Source: Leucobacter sp. wl10 (GTDB lineage Bacteria > Actinomycetota > Actinomycetes > Actinomycetales > Microbacteriaceae). From it: a DNA stretch of 64,000 bases. The notes under the pieces were generated by a model, which worked only from the letters and a program-made list of their open reading frames with translations, made no database searches and was not told the DNA's origin. Both the position numbers and the translations under genes were made by a program. This document shows positions 16,701 to 25,797 of the stretch, piece after piece. Location: contig NZ_KZ983989.1 of assembly GCF_003569785.1 (NCBI RefSeq), forward strand, positions 124,001 to 188,000, written 5' to 3'. The first letter of the stretch is position 1. Every line of letters starts with the position of its first letter.

Positions 16701-18509
16701 CTACGGCCGCAACCGGCGCCGCAGCAGGTCGATGCGCTTCTGCAGCTGCGTGACGGAGGACTGCGCGACCGGAGGTCCGCCGCACACGCGCCGCAGCTCG
16801 TTGTGAATGTCCTTGTGCGGTTCGCCCGAGACCTTCGAGTACATGCCGACCAGCGAGTTCAACAGCTTGCGCTGCTCGCCGAGCGTGCGGTGCAGCGCCT
16901 CCGGGGCCTCGGACCTCTCAGGCGGGTGCTCGAGCAGGCCCTGGCGGGTCGCCGAGCGACGCGCCTGCCTGGCCTGCCGCTGCTGCAGCAGCGCCTTGAC
17001 GTCCTGCGGTTCGAGCAGCCCGGGGAAGCCGAGGAAGTCGAGCTCCTCCTCGGTCTCCACCTCGGCGTAGCCGCCGAATTCGGCGCCGTCGAACACGGCG
17101 CGGTCGAAGTGCGCGTCCGAACCGAGCGCCTGGTACTTGAACTCCGCCTCCTCGAGCTCGTTCGAGGCCCTGTCCTCGCGCTCGGCCTCGGCCATGAGCG
17201 CGGCCTCGGCGTCCCACATCTCCTCCGCAGATCCGGGCCCCTCGAGCACGTGACCCCGCTCCTTCTCGAGCTCGGCCGCGAGCAGCATGAGCGCGGGAAC
17301 GTTGGGGATGAACACCGACGCCACTTCGCCGCGGCGGCGCGATCGCACGAAGCGCCCGATCGCCTGCGCGAAGAACAGCGGGGTCGACGAGCTGGTCGCG
17401 TAGACGCCGACAGCGAGCCTCGGCACGTCGACGCCCTCCGACACCATGCGCACGGCGACCATCCAGCGCGAGTCGCCGGCGGAGAAGGCGTCGATCCGCT
17501 GCGAGGCCCCGGCGTCGTCGGAGAGGATCAGGGCGACCTCCTCCCCCGTGATCCGCCGCAGCTGCCCGGCGTAGGCCCTGGCCGAGGCGTGATCGGTCGC
17601 GATGACGAGGCCGCCGGCGTCGGGGATCTGCTGCCGCACCTCCGTGAGCCGGCGGTCGGCCGCGCTCAGCACCTTCGCGATCCAGTCGCCGCTCGGGTCG
17701 AGCGCGGTGCGCCACGCCTGCGAGGTGATGTCCTTGGTGTTGCCCTCTCCGAGCGAGGCCTCCATCTCCTCGCCCGCGGAGGTCTGCCAGCGCATCCTGC
17801 CCGCGTAGACCATGAAGATGACGGGGCGCACGATGCCGTCGGCGAGGGCGCGTCCGTAACCGTAGTCGTAGTCGGTGAGCGAGAGGCGGGATCCGTCGCC
17901 CTGCGGCGCGTACTCCACGAAGGGGATCGGGGCGTCATCCGAGCGGAAGGGAGTGCCCGTGAGCGAGAGCCGCCGCTTGGCGCTGCCGTAGGCCTCCCGG
18001 ATCGCGTCGCCCCAGCTGAGCGCGTCGCCGCCGTGGTGCACCTCGTCGAGGATCACGAGCGTGTCGGCGCTCTCGGTGAGCAGTCGGTGCTGCACGGGCT
18101 TCGTCGCGACCTGCGCGTAGGTGACGGCGACGCCGTGGTAGTGGCGCCCGTACCCCAAGCCGTCGGCGTTGGAGTAGGACGGGTTGAGGCGGATCCCGGC
18201 GCGCGTCGCCGCGTCGGCCCACTGGGTCTTGAGGTGCTCGGTGGGGGCGACGACGACGATCTGGGAGACGGTGTGGTTGGCGCGCAGGATCGCGGCGAGC
18301 CGCAGGGCGAAGGTCGTCTTGCCCGCGCCCGGCGTCGCCGACGCCAGGAAGTCGCGAGGGTTCCGCTCCAGGTAGAGCCGGATCGCCTCCTCCTGCCAGG
18401 CGCGCAGGGTGCCCGCGGTGCCGTGCGCGGCGCGCTCGGGATAGGCCGGCGGCAGGTGCTCAGCTGCACTGGTCCCCGGAAGGTGAAGCCCGGGATCCGC
18501 ATCTGCCAC
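16701..18509 (-). CDS. Superfamily 2 DEAD/DEAH-box helicase
   Basis: A 602-residue SF2 ATPase. The Q/R-like region R-A-W-Q-E-E-A-I near residue 36 is followed by Walker A A-T-P-G-A-G-K-T-T (Lys64), motif II D-E-V-H-H, motif III-like S-L-T-G-T-P-F-R-S, and a helicase C domain with the motif V region M-V-S-E-G-V-D-V-P and motif VI A-I-G-R-F-V-R-S-R-R. The C-terminal ~150 residues are charged and coiled, ending R-R-R-L-R-P. This type is widespread in actinobacteria as a stand-alone putative helicase. The start is a GTG. The substrate is unknown; no restriction partner is adjacent, so a defence role is not supported. Confidence 0.88.
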   Translation of the reverse strand: MADADPGLHLPGTSAAEHLPPAYPERAAHGTAGTLRAWQEEAIRLYLERNPRDFLASATPGAGKTTFALRLAAILRANHTVSQIVVVAPTEHLKTQWADAATRAGIRLNPSYSNADGLGYGRHYHGVAVTYAQVATKPVQHRLLTESADTLVILDEVHHGGDALSWGDAIREAYGSAKRRLSLTGTPFRSDDAPIPFVEYAPQGDGSRLSLTDYDYGYGRALADGIVRPVIFMVYAGRMRWQTSAGEEMEASLGEGNTKDITSQAWRTALDPSGDWIAKVLSAADRRLTEVRQQIPDAGGLVIATDHASARAYAGQLRRITGEEVALILSDDAGASQRIDAFSAGDSRWMVAVRMVSEGVDVPRLAVGVYATSSSTPLFFAQAIGRFVRSRRRGEVASVFIPNVPALMLLAAELEKERGHVLEGPGSAEEMWDAEAALMAEAEREDRASNELEEAEFKYQALGSDAHFDRAVFDGAEFGGYAEVETEEELDFLGFPGLLEPQDVKALLQQRQARQARRSATRQGLLEHPPERSEAPEALHRTLGEQRKLLNSLVGMYSKVSGEPHKDIHNELRRVCGGPPVAQSSVTQLQKRIDLLRRRLRP

Positions 18510-18584
18510 AGCGCTCTAGGATAATCGGTAACGAATGCTGGGATGCTCGGAGCGGGCCCGCCGCCCGGAAATGGGGACGAATAA

Positions 18585-19397
18585 GTGGCAGAGGATCGGA
18601 TCGAACTTCCCTGGGCGCGGTTCGTCGCGGTCGGCGATTCCTTCACCGAGGGCGTGGGCGATCCGGACGCCGACAGCCCGGGCGGGTTGCGGGGGTGGGC
18701 CGACCGCTTCGCCGAGGTGCTGAGCGACTACGACGAGGAGTTCGCGTACGCGAATCTCGCGGTGCGCGGCAAGCTGATCCAGCAGATCGCGGACGAGCAG
18801 GTGGACGCCGCGCTGGATCTGCGTCCGGATCTCATCAGCGTCTGCGCGGGCGGCAACGACGTCATCCGCCCCGGGACCGACCCCGACGAGGTGGCCGCGA
18901 GACTCGATCGGGTGGTCGGGCGGCTCAGCGAGAGCGGGGCCACGATCCTCGTCTTCACGGGGGTCGACACCGTCTTCCAACCGGTGTTCCGCACCATTCG
19001 CGGCAAGGTCGCCATCTTCAACGAGAACGTGCGCAAGATCGCACTGAAGCACGACTGCGTGGTCGTGGATCAGTGGGCGCTCGAGGAACTGCAGGACAGC
19101 CGCTACTGGGCCGGCGACCGCCTGCACCTCAACGCGCTCGGCCACCACACCATCGCCCGCGCGGCGCTCGACGCCCTCAACGTGCCCCACGATCTCAAGC
19201 CGCTGGACCCGCCGCCGCTCCCCCGGCACAACTGGCGGCAGGCGCGCAAGGAGGACGTGGTGTGGGCGCGCGCGCACCTCGTGCCGTGGGTGATCCGACG
19301 CATCAAGCACCTCTCGTCGGGCGACGACATCGTGGCGAAGCGCCCGCAGCCGGAATCGGCGCGGCGCGGCCATCACGGGGCTGAGAACGGTCGGTGA
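18585..19397 (+). CDS. SGNH/GDSL-family hydrolase
   Basis: A 270-residue esterase/lipase-type hydrolase. Block I G-D-S-F-T-E-G gives the nucleophile Ser, block III is G-G-N-D, and block V D-R-L-H-L-N supplies the Asp/His pair. The start is a GTG shortly after a TAGGAT-type promoter near 18518. No signal peptide or membrane segment is seen, so it is cytoplasmic. The C-terminal 50 residues are Arg/Lys-rich and Trp-containing. The natural substrate is unknown. It is divergent from the helicase, with overlapping promoter space. Confidence 0.88.
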   Translation: MAEDRIELPWARFVAVGDSFTEGVGDPDADSPGGLRGWADRFAEVLSDYDEEFAYANLAVRGKLIQQIADEQVDAALDLRPDLISVCAGGNDVIRPGTDPDEVAARLDRVVGRLSESGATILVFTGVDTVFQPVFRTIRGKVAIFNENVRKIALKHDCVVVDQWALEELQDSRYWAGDRLHLNALGHHTIARAALDALNVPHDLKPLDPPPLPRHNWRQARKEDVVWARAHLVPWVIRRIKHLSSGDDIVAKRPQPESARRGHHGAENGR

Positions 19398-19437
19398 GGG
19401 GGCTGCCTTCGGCGCCCCGAGCGAGTAGGGTGAGGGC

Positions 19438-19779
19438 ATGGCACATCTCACCCAGCAGCTCGCAGACACCGTCACCCAGGTGGGGGTCCGCTCCGCCTAC
19501 GGCGATCCCGTCGAACTCGGCGATGCGACGATCATGCCCGTCGCCTGCGCCTGCTACGGCTTCGGCGCCGGAGAGGACGGCGGCGGTCTCGAGGACGCGC
19601 AGGGCGAGGGTTCCGGCGGCGGCGGGGGCGGCATGGCCGTGCCGGTCGGCGCCTACGTCTCCCGCGACGGGGTGACGCGCTTCGAGCCCAACGTGATCGC
19701 ACTGCTCGCGGTGGGCGTGCCGTTCGTGTGGGTCGCCGGGCGGGCGCTCGCCCGCATCGTCCGCGCGCTCAAGAAGTAG
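19438..19779 (+). CDS. GerW/YtfJ-family protein
   Basis: A 113-residue protein with the GerW (YtfJ) pattern: G-D-P-V-E-L-G-D-A-T-I-M-P-V, then C-Y-G-F-G-A-G, a Gly-rich linker and V-P-V-G-A-Y-V, with a C-terminal hydrophobic helix. The family was named from Bacillus spore germination but occurs in many non-sporulating actinobacteria, where the role is unknown. A TAGGGT element ends 6 bases before the ATG, so the mRNA is probably leaderless. Its 3' end overlaps the convergent gluQRS gene by 11 bases. Confidence 0.75.
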   Translation: MAHLTQQLADTVTQVGVRSAYGDPVELGDATIMPVACACYGFGAGEDGGGLEDAQGEGSGGGGGGMAVPVGAYVSRDGVTRFEPNVIALLAVGVPFVWVAGRALARIVRALKK

Positions 19780-20689
19780 CGCCGCTCCACACCCAGGGCT
19801 CGCGAGGGATCAGCGCCGGATCGAAGCGCCGGATGAGTTGCGCGGTGGCGACGCGCTCGCCGGGCCTCGCGAGGCCGAGCGACGCGGCGAGCCTGCTCAG
19901 GACTTCTCCGGCCCCGACCCCGAGCTCACGCAGATCGGCGAGCGTCACCGCGCCGTCGCGCTTCGCGAGCCGCGCCCCGCCCGGGCCGAGCACGAGCGGC
20001 ACGTGAGCGTACTCGAGCGCCGGCGGCGTCGGCAGCCCGAGCAGGCGCTGCAGCAGGATCTGACGCGGCGTGGAGGGCGCGAGGTCGTCCCCGCGCACGA
20101 CCTGGTCCACGCCCATCGCCGCATCGTCGACCACCACCGCGAGGTTGTAGGCCACCGTGCCGTCGCCCCGGCGCAGCACGAGATCGTCGATGTCGCCTCG
20201 CACGCGGCCGAGCAGCAGATCGTCGAACTCGAGTTCCGCGAGAGGCGCGCGCAGGCGCAGGGCGGGCTCGCGGGGCGCGATGGATGCGCGGGCGGCGCGG
20301 CGCTCCTCGTCGCCGCGGTCCCGGCAGGTGCCGGGATAGGCACCCGGTGGCGCGTGCGGCGCGCTCGGAGCCGAGAGGATGTCGCGGCGGGTGCAGGTGC
20401 ACTCGTACACCAGGCCGGCCGCAGCGAGGCGGTCGATCGCCGCTCCGTGCTCGGGGCCGCGCGCGCTCTGCGTCACGGGTGCGCCGTCCCAGTCGATCCC
20501 GATCCGGGTGAGATCCTCGAGCTGCCGCGCGGCGCAGCCCGCGTCTCGCGCGCGATCCAGGTCCTCCACCCGCATGAGGAAGCGCCGCCCGCTCGCGCGC
20601 GCGAACAGCCAGGCGAGCAGTGCCGTGCGCAGATTGCCGAGGTGCAGCTCGCCCGACGGGCTCGGCGCGTAGCGCCCCGCGCCGGACAT
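19769..20689 (-). CDS. gluQRS: Glutamyl-Q tRNA(Asp) synthetase
   Basis: A 306-residue truncated GluRS-like enzyme that glutamylates the queuosine base of tRNA-Asp rather than the 3' end. It has the HIGH-like motif Y-A-P-S-P-S-G-E-L-H-L-G-N, a Cys zinc-site set (C-T-C-T ... C-R-D-R-G), and the K-R-D motif L-A-K-R-D-G that replaces KMSKS. The anticodon-binding domain of GluRS is absent, as expected. It follows ptsI directly. A GTG at 20698 would overlap the ptsI stop as GTGA and is an alternative start. Confidence 0.9.
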   Translation of the reverse strand: MSGAGRYAPSPSGELHLGNLRTALLAWLFARASGRRFLMRVEDLDRARDAGCAARQLEDLTRIGIDWDGAPVTQSARGPEHGAAIDRLAAAGLVYECTCTRRDILSAPSAPHAPPGAYPGTCRDRGDEERRAARASIAPREPALRLRAPLAELEFDDLLLGRVRGDIDDLVLRRGDGTVAYNLAVVVDDAAMGVDQVVRGDDLAPSTPRQILLQRLLGLPTPPALEYAHVPLVLGPGGARLAKRDGAVTLADLRELGVGAGEVLSRLAASLGLARPGERVATAQLIRRFDPALIPREPWVWSGATS

Positions 20690-20694
20690 GGCGG

Positions 20695-22404
20695 TCACAG
20701 CAGCTCGAGCAGCTCCGGGGCCGCCGCCGCGCGCACCGCCTCTCGCGCCGCACGCGGCGTCGTCTCCGTTCGCGCGAGAGCGGCGAGGCCCTCGCAGTCG
20801 GCGAGACTGTGCGCCGAGAGCGCCAGCCGCACGGCCGGCACCTTGCCCGCCGCCATCGAGAGACTGGTGACGCCGAGACCGGTCAGCACGAGGGCCAGCA
20901 GGGGGTCGCCGGCCGACTCTCCGCACACCCCCAGGGGCTTGCCCGCCGCGCGAGCGCCCGAGGCCGCCGCGGCGATGAGGTCGAGCACGGCCGGCTGCCA
21001 CGGGTCGAGCAGGTCCGAGAGCTCGCCCTCCATGCGGTCGGCGGCCATCGTGTACTGCGCCAGGTCGTTGGTGCCGAGGCTGCCGAAGTGCACCGCGCCG
21101 AGCACCTGCTCAGCGCGCAGCGCCGCGGCCGGCACCTCGATCATGACGCCGGAGCAGCGCAGTCCGTTCGCCGCGACGCGCGCTGCGAACCAGCCGGCCT
21201 CCTCGGCCGTCGCGACCATCGGCGCCATCACCCGCACATCGGCGCGGGTGAGCGACGCCGCGGCCGCGAGCGCCTCCAGCTGGGCGTCGAGCAGCTCGGG
21301 ACGCGCCTGCGACAGGCGCAGGCCGCGGCGGCCGAGTGCCGGGTTCTCCTCGGGCCCGAGATCGGCGAAGGCCAGGGGTTTGTCGGCGCCCGCGTCGAGG
21401 GTGCGCACCACGACGCGCCGCTCGCCGAACGGCTCGAACACGCGCCGGTAGATCTCCGTCTGGTCCTCGACGGTGGGGGCGCGGTCGGCCGAGAGGAACA
21501 CGAACTCGGTGCGGAAGAGCCCGACGCCCTCGACGTCCTGCGGCCCCGCCAGTTCGGCGTCCTCGATGCCGCCGATATTGGCGAGCAGCGCCACCCCGTG
21601 ACCGTCCGAGGTCGCTCCGGGTCCGCTGATCCGCGCGAGGGCGGCGGCTCGGCGCTCGCGGCGCTCGCGCTGCGCCGCGACGGCGGCCGGGTCGGGGTGC
21701 AGCACCACCTCGCCGCTGTCGCCGTCGAGCGAGACGGGGGTGCCGACCGGGATCTCCGTCGCGTCCGCGAGCTGCACGACGGCGGGGATGCCCATCTGGG
21801 CGGCCAGGATCGCGGTGTGACTCGTGCGCCCGCCGGCCTCCGTGACGATCCCGAGCACCAGAGCGCGGTCGAGCGTAGCGGTCTCGGCCGGCGCCAGGTC
21901 ATCGGCGACGATCACGCTCGGTTCCGAGAGATCGGGCACGCCGGGCACGCGCTCGCCCAGCACCTCGGCGACGACGCGGGATCCGATGTCGCGCAGGTCG
22001 GCGACGCGCTCGGCGAAGTAGCCGCCGAGCGCCTCGAACTGCGCGGCGAACTCCTCGATCGCCGCCGCGACCGAGGTCGCGGGCCCGCTGCCGGCCTCGA
22101 GGTGCCTCGCCGCGGCCCGGTGCAGGGCTCGATCGCGGGCGATGAGGGCGGTGGCGCGCAGGATGTCGCGCGCGTCGGCATCGAGCTGATCGGCCTTCGC
22201 GTCGAGCGCGGAGGCGACCCGCATGAACGCTGCGACGACGCTCTCGGCGGCGGCCGCGGGGTCGCTCGCAGCCGGCTCGTCCGCGGGCGGCGCGACGGGC
22301 GGCGCGACCTGCACGACCGGCCCGTAGGCGGTGCCGGGACTGACGCCGATGCCGTGGCGGCTCTGCTCGGCGCCGGGCGGTCGCGCGGTCCCGCGGTCGG
22401 TCAC
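20695..22404 (-). CDS. ptsI: Phosphoenolpyruvate-protein phosphotransferase (PTS enzyme I)
   Basis: A 569-residue enzyme I that takes phosphate from PEP and passes it to HPr. The phosphorylated His is in G-G-R-T-S-H-T-A-I (His196). The C-terminal PEP-binding barrel has L-F-R-T-E-F-V-F and G-V-C-G-E-S-A-G-D. The start is a GTG overlapping the ptsH stop (GTGA), so it is translated together with HPr. It lies in the fructose cluster, supplying general PTS proteins from a sugar-specific locus. Confidence 0.95.
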   Translation of the reverse strand: MTDRGTARPPGAEQSRHGIGVSPGTAYGPVVQVAPPVAPPADEPAASDPAAAAESVVAAFMRVASALDAKADQLDADARDILRATALIARDRALHRAAARHLEAGSGPATSVAAAIEEFAAQFEALGGYFAERVADLRDIGSRVVAEVLGERVPGVPDLSEPSVIVADDLAPAETATLDRALVLGIVTEAGGRTSHTAILAAQMGIPAVVQLADATEIPVGTPVSLDGDSGEVVLHPDPAAVAAQRERRERRAAALARISGPGATSDGHGVALLANIGGIEDAELAGPQDVEGVGLFRTEFVFLSADRAPTVEDQTEIYRRVFEPFGERRVVVRTLDAGADKPLAFADLGPEENPALGRRGLRLSQARPELLDAQLEALAAAASLTRADVRVMAPMVATAEEAGWFAARVAANGLRCSGVMIEVPAAALRAEQVLGAVHFGSLGTNDLAQYTMAADRMEGELSDLLDPWQPAVLDLIAAAASGARAAGKPLGVCGESAGDPLLALVLTGLGVTSLSMAAGKVPAVRLALSAHSLADCEGLAALARTETTPRAAREAVRAAAAPELLELL

Positions 22405-22670
22405 TGCGCGTCCAGATCCGTTGCGAGCAGTTCGACGAGACGATCCAGCACCCTCTCGGCGTCGCCGCCCTCGGCCGAGAGCACGACCTCCTCGCCGTGC
22501 TTGGCGCCGAGCGCCATGATGCCGAGGATGCTGCCGGCGTCGACCGGCGCCTCGCCGGGACGCGCGATCTCCACGTCGAGGCCGGACTCGGTCACGGCCT
22601 CCACCAGCAGCGAGGCCGGGCGCGCGTGCAGGCCGACTGAGGAAGCGATGGTGACGGAACGGGTTGCCAT
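22401..22670 (-). CDS. ptsH: Phosphocarrier protein HPr
   Basis: An 89-residue HPr. The active-site His is His15 in G-L-H-A-R-P-A-S, and the regulatory-serine region is D-A-G-S-I-L-G-I-M (Ser47 by position). AAGGAG lies 6 bases before the ATG. It carries phosphate from enzyme I to the fructose IIA domain encoded just upstream. A small hairpin and a TAGGAT element lie between fruA and ptsH, so ptsHI may also have its own promoter. Confidence 0.95.
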   Translation of the reverse strand: MATRSVTIASSVGLHARPASLLVEAVTESGLDVEIARPGEAPVDAGSILGIMALGAKHGEEVVLSAEGGDAERVLDRLVELLATDLDAQ

Positions 22671-22710
22671 GGTGTCTCCTTGATCAGGTGTGTTCAGAAT
22701 CCTAGTGCGA

Positions 22711-22729
22711 CGGCCCGGTCGTCGGGCCG
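22711..22729 (-). terminator. Small GC hairpin between fruA and ptsH
   Basis: Arms CGGCCCG / CGGGCCG with a 5-base loop, followed on the minus strand by a TAGGAT -10-like element. It could attenuate fruA transcripts and leave ptsH-ptsI with a separate promoter. The stem is short, so this is tentative. Confidence 0.4.
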
Positions 22730-22780
22730 CGAGTGCGGCATCGATACGGGTCCGCTCGATCCCGCACTCGCTTTCCGGTG

Positions 22781-24799
22781 TCAGGCCGCGGCGGCCTCCA
22801 CCGCGGTGCGGCCGCGGCTCATCGACTTCAGCGCGACGACGATCAGCGCCGTGACGATCGTGCCCGCCGCCAGCGCGGCGACGAAGAGGAGCGGCTGGCC
22901 GATGAGCGGGAGCACCCAGATGCCGCCGTGCGGGGCGCGCAGCGTGGTGCCGAAGAGCATCGCGAGGCCGCCGGTGACGGCGGAGCCCACGAGCGAGGCC
23001 GCCATGATCCGGATCGGGTCGGCCGCCGCGAACGGGATCGCGCCCTCCGAGATGAAGGAGGCGCCGAGGAGCCACGCGGCCTTGCCGTTCTCGCGCTCGG
23101 GCTCGGAGAACAGCTTCGGACGCAGCGCTGTCGCGAGAGCCATCGCGAGCGGCGCGACCATGCCGGCCGCCATCACCGCGGCCATGATCCTCAGCTGCGG
23201 CGCGTCCGCTGCGGCGCCGGCCGCCGAGAGGCCCGCCGTGGCGAAGCCGTAGGCCACCTTGTTCACGGGGCCGCCGAGGTCGAAGCCCATCATGCCGCCG
23301 AGGATCACGCCGAGCAGCAGGGCCCCGGCACCGGTGAGGTTGTTGAGGCCATCGTTCATGGCGGTCATCAGCGCGACGATCGGCCGTCCGAGCACGGTGA
23401 TGAAGAGACCCGCGGTGACGAGGGTCGACAGCAGCGGGATCACCACGACCGGCATCACGCCGCGCACGCCCTTGTGCACCTTCCAGCTCGCGATCCAGCG
23501 GGCCACGAAACCCGCGAGCAGGCCGGTCACGAGGCCGCCGAGGAAGCCGGCGTTCATCGCCACCGCGACCGAGCCGCCCACGATGCCCGGCACGAGACCC
23601 GGCCGGTCGGCGATGGCGAAGGCGATGTAGCCCGAGAGGATCGGCACGAGGAACCCGAAGGCGGTCGAGCCGATCACGTACGCGAGCGCCGCCCACGACG
23701 CGAGGCTCGCCGGGTCGAAGCTCTGCGCGATGTTGAACTCGTCGTCGCCGGTGAGGCCGTACCTCACCACCTCGATCGCGCCGTTCTCGCCGAGGGCGAT
23801 CTGGGCGAGCATGAACGAGACGGCGATGAGGATGCCCCCGGCCGCCACGAACGGGATCATGTACGAGACGCCCGTCATCAGCCACTGGCGCAGCTTCGTG
23901 CCCGCGCCGACGCGCTCCGCGCGAGGCGACGGGGCGGCCTCCGCGCGATCGTCGGCCGCGGCCGCCCGCGACGGATCCGCAGCCCACTCGGCGGCGAGCC
24001 CGGCCGCCTGCGCCACGAGCGCCGGGCCGTCGGAGATGGCCTTCTTGACCCCGACGTCCACGGTGGGCTTGCCCGCGAAACGACCCCGGTCCTTGATCTC
24101 GAGGTCGTGAGCGAAGATCACGGCGTCGGCGGCGGCGATCTGCTCGGCCGGCAGCGGCGTCGATCCCGCCGACCCCTGCGTCTCGACCGAGATCGTGTGC
24201 CCGGCCGCCTCGGCGGCGTTCTCGAGCGCTTCGGCCGCCATGTACGTGTGCGCGATGCCCGTGGGGCAGGAGGTCACGGCGACGAAGCGCAGGGCGCGCT
24301 TCGCGGTGGCGCCTCCCGCAGCGGGTGCGGGCTCCGGGGCGGGCGTGGGATCTGCCAGCTGCACGTGCTCGCCGACGATCCGCACGACCTCGGCGGGGGT
24401 CTCCGCCGCGAGCAGCGCCTGCCTGAAGTCGTCGCGCATCAGCGCGCGTGCGAGCTGCGGCAGCACCTGCATGTGCGCGTCGCCGCCGTCGGCCGGCGCC
24501 GCGATGAGGAACACGAGCCGAGCGGGCCCGTCCTTCGCGCCCCAGTCGATGCCGTCGGCGACGCGTCCGAAGACCAGCGAGGGCTCGGTGATGGCCGCGC
24601 TGCGGGCGTGCGGGATGCCGATGCCGCCCGGGAGGCCCGTCGCCATCTTGGTCTCCCGCTCGCGCACGTCGGCGAGGAAGAGCTCGAGGTCGGTGCATCG
24701 CCCGGTCGCGGCGAGGCGCTCCGCGAGCACGCGCGTCGCCTCGTGCCGGTCGGCGCCGGTGAGGTCGAGCACCACCTGCTCGTCGTTGATGAGGGGCAT
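22781..24799 (-). CDS. fruA: PTS fructose-specific transporter, fused IIABC
   Basis: A 672-residue fused transporter that imports fructose and makes fructose 1-phosphate. The order is IIA (residues 1-150, phospho-His His64 in G-I-P-H-A-R), IIB (about 168-270, phospho-Cys Cys178 in T-S-C-P-T-G-I-A-H-T), then a IIC membrane domain with about nine helices (about 310-665, including G-G-I-L-I-A-V-S and G-A-S-F-I-S-E-G-A-I-P-F). An Ala-rich linker of about 35 residues separates IIB and IIC. It follows fruK in the operon. Confidence 0.95.
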   Translation of the reverse strand: MPLINDEQVVLDLTGADRHEATRVLAERLAATGRCTDLELFLADVRERETKMATGLPGGIGIPHARSAAITEPSLVFGRVADGIDWGAKDGPARLVFLIAAPADGGDAHMQVLPQLARALMRDDFRQALLAAETPAEVVRIVGEHVQLADPTPAPEPAPAAGGATAKRALRFVAVTSCPTGIAHTYMAAEALENAAEAAGHTISVETQGSAGSTPLPAEQIAAADAVIFAHDLEIKDRGRFAGKPTVDVGVKKAISDGPALVAQAAGLAAEWAADPSRAAAADDRAEAAPSPRAERVGAGTKLRQWLMTGVSYMIPFVAAGGILIAVSFMLAQIALGENGAIEVVRYGLTGDDEFNIAQSFDPASLASWAALAYVIGSTAFGFLVPILSGYIAFAIADRPGLVPGIVGGSVAVAMNAGFLGGLVTGLLAGFVARWIASWKVHKGVRGVMPVVVIPLLSTLVTAGLFITVLGRPIVALMTAMNDGLNNLTGAGALLLGVILGGMMGFDLGGPVNKVAYGFATAGLSAAGAAADAPQLRIMAAVMAAGMVAPLAMALATALRPKLFSEPERENGKAAWLLGASFISEGAIPFAAADPIRIMAASLVGSAVTGGLAMLFGTTLRAPHGGIWVLPLIGQPLLFVAALAAGTIVTALIVVALKSMSRGRTAVEAAAA

Positions 24800-24849
24800 G
24801 TCGGTTCCTTTCGGAGGGGTGTCGTGAGGAGCGGGTTGTGAGGCGGGAA

Positions 24850-25797
24850 TCAGTCGTGCAGCGGCAGTGAGGTGTCGGGGTCGGCGGTGAGTGCGACGTC
24901 GATGTCGGAGAGATCGCCGGGTCGGGGCACTTCGGTGCCCGGCAGCCGGACGGCGGCCGCGCCCCAGCGCACCCCCTCCGCGAGCGCGTCGGCGAGCGCC
25001 TCGCCGCGCGCCAGGCCGCTGAGCAGTCCGGCGAGCATGCAGTCCCCCGCTCCGACGGTCGACACGGGATCCGTGACGAAGGCCCGCGCGTGCACCGCCT
25101 CCTCGGCGGTCACGAGCACGGCCCCGTCGCGTCCGAGGCTGACGGCGACGAGTTCGATGCCGCCGGCCACGAGTTCACGGGCGACGCCGATCACCGCGCC
25201 GAGCGTCTCGAGCGGACGCCCGGCGAACTCGGCGAGCTCCTCGCGGTTCGGCTTGATCAGGGAGGGCGCCGCAGGGATGGCCTCGGCGAGGGGGGCGCCC
25301 GAGGTGTCGATCGCCACCCGTGCGCCGCGGCCCTTCGCGCGGCGCACGAGCGTCGCGTACAGGTCTCCGGGGGCGCCCGGGGGCAGGCTGCCGCATCCCG
25401 CCACCCAGTCGCCCGCCCCGAGCGGGGCGAGGGCGGCCTCGAGCAGGGCTTCGACGTCGGCCTCAGAGAGGCGCGGGCCCGGCTCGTTGAGCTTGGTCGT
25501 GGTGCCGTCGGGTTCGAGCACGCTGATGTTCATGCGCACCCCGTGCGGGATGGGGACGACGGCGCGGCGGATGGAGGCCCGCTCGAGCAGCGCCTCGAGC
25601 AGGCTCCCCTCGGGACCGCCGGAGGGGAGCACCACCAGGGTGTCCTCGCCCGCCGCGGCGAGCGCGCGGCTCACGTTGACGCCCTTCCCGCCGGCGTCGA
25701 CGCGGGCGGCCGCCGCGCGCAGCACCTCGCCGCGCTGCAGCGCTTGCACGGTGACGGCGCGATCGACGCTCGGGTTCGGGGTCAGGGTGACGATCAC
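24850..25797 (-). CDS. fruK: 1-phosphofructokinase
   Basis: A 315-residue PfkB-family sugar kinase that turns fructose 1-phosphate into fructose 1,6-bisphosphate. N-terminal V-T-L-T-P-N-P-S-V-D and G-G-K-G-V-N-V-S-R-A bind the sugar phosphate; the C-terminal P-V-S-T-V-G-A-G-D-C signature holds the catalytic Asp. The GTG start overlaps the regulator's stop (GTGA). Its place between the DeoR regulator and fruA confirms the substrate. Confidence 0.94.
   Translation of the reverse strand: MIVTLTPNPSVDRAVTVQALQRGEVLRAAAARVDAGGKGVNVSRALAAAGEDTLVVLPSGGPEGSLLEALLERASIRRAVVPIPHGVRMNISVLEPDGTTTKLNEPGPRLSEADVEALLEAALAPLGAGDWVAGCGSLPPGAPGDLYATLVRRAKGRGARVAIDTSGAPLAEAIPAAPSLIKPNREELAEFAGRPLETLGAVIGVARELVAGGIELVAVSLGRDGAVLVTAEEAVHARAFVTDPVSTVGAGDCMLAGLLSGLARGEALADALAEGVRWGAAAVRLPGTEVPRPGDLSDIDVALTADPDTSLPLHD

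Noticed and set aside
16701-18509. Helicase as part of a defence system
   Set aside because: No nuclease, methylase or other defence partner is adjacent; stand-alone copies are common in the phylum.
19438-19779. Evidence of sporulation from the GerW-like gene
   Set aside because: The family is common in non-sporulating actinobacteria and no other spore genes are present.
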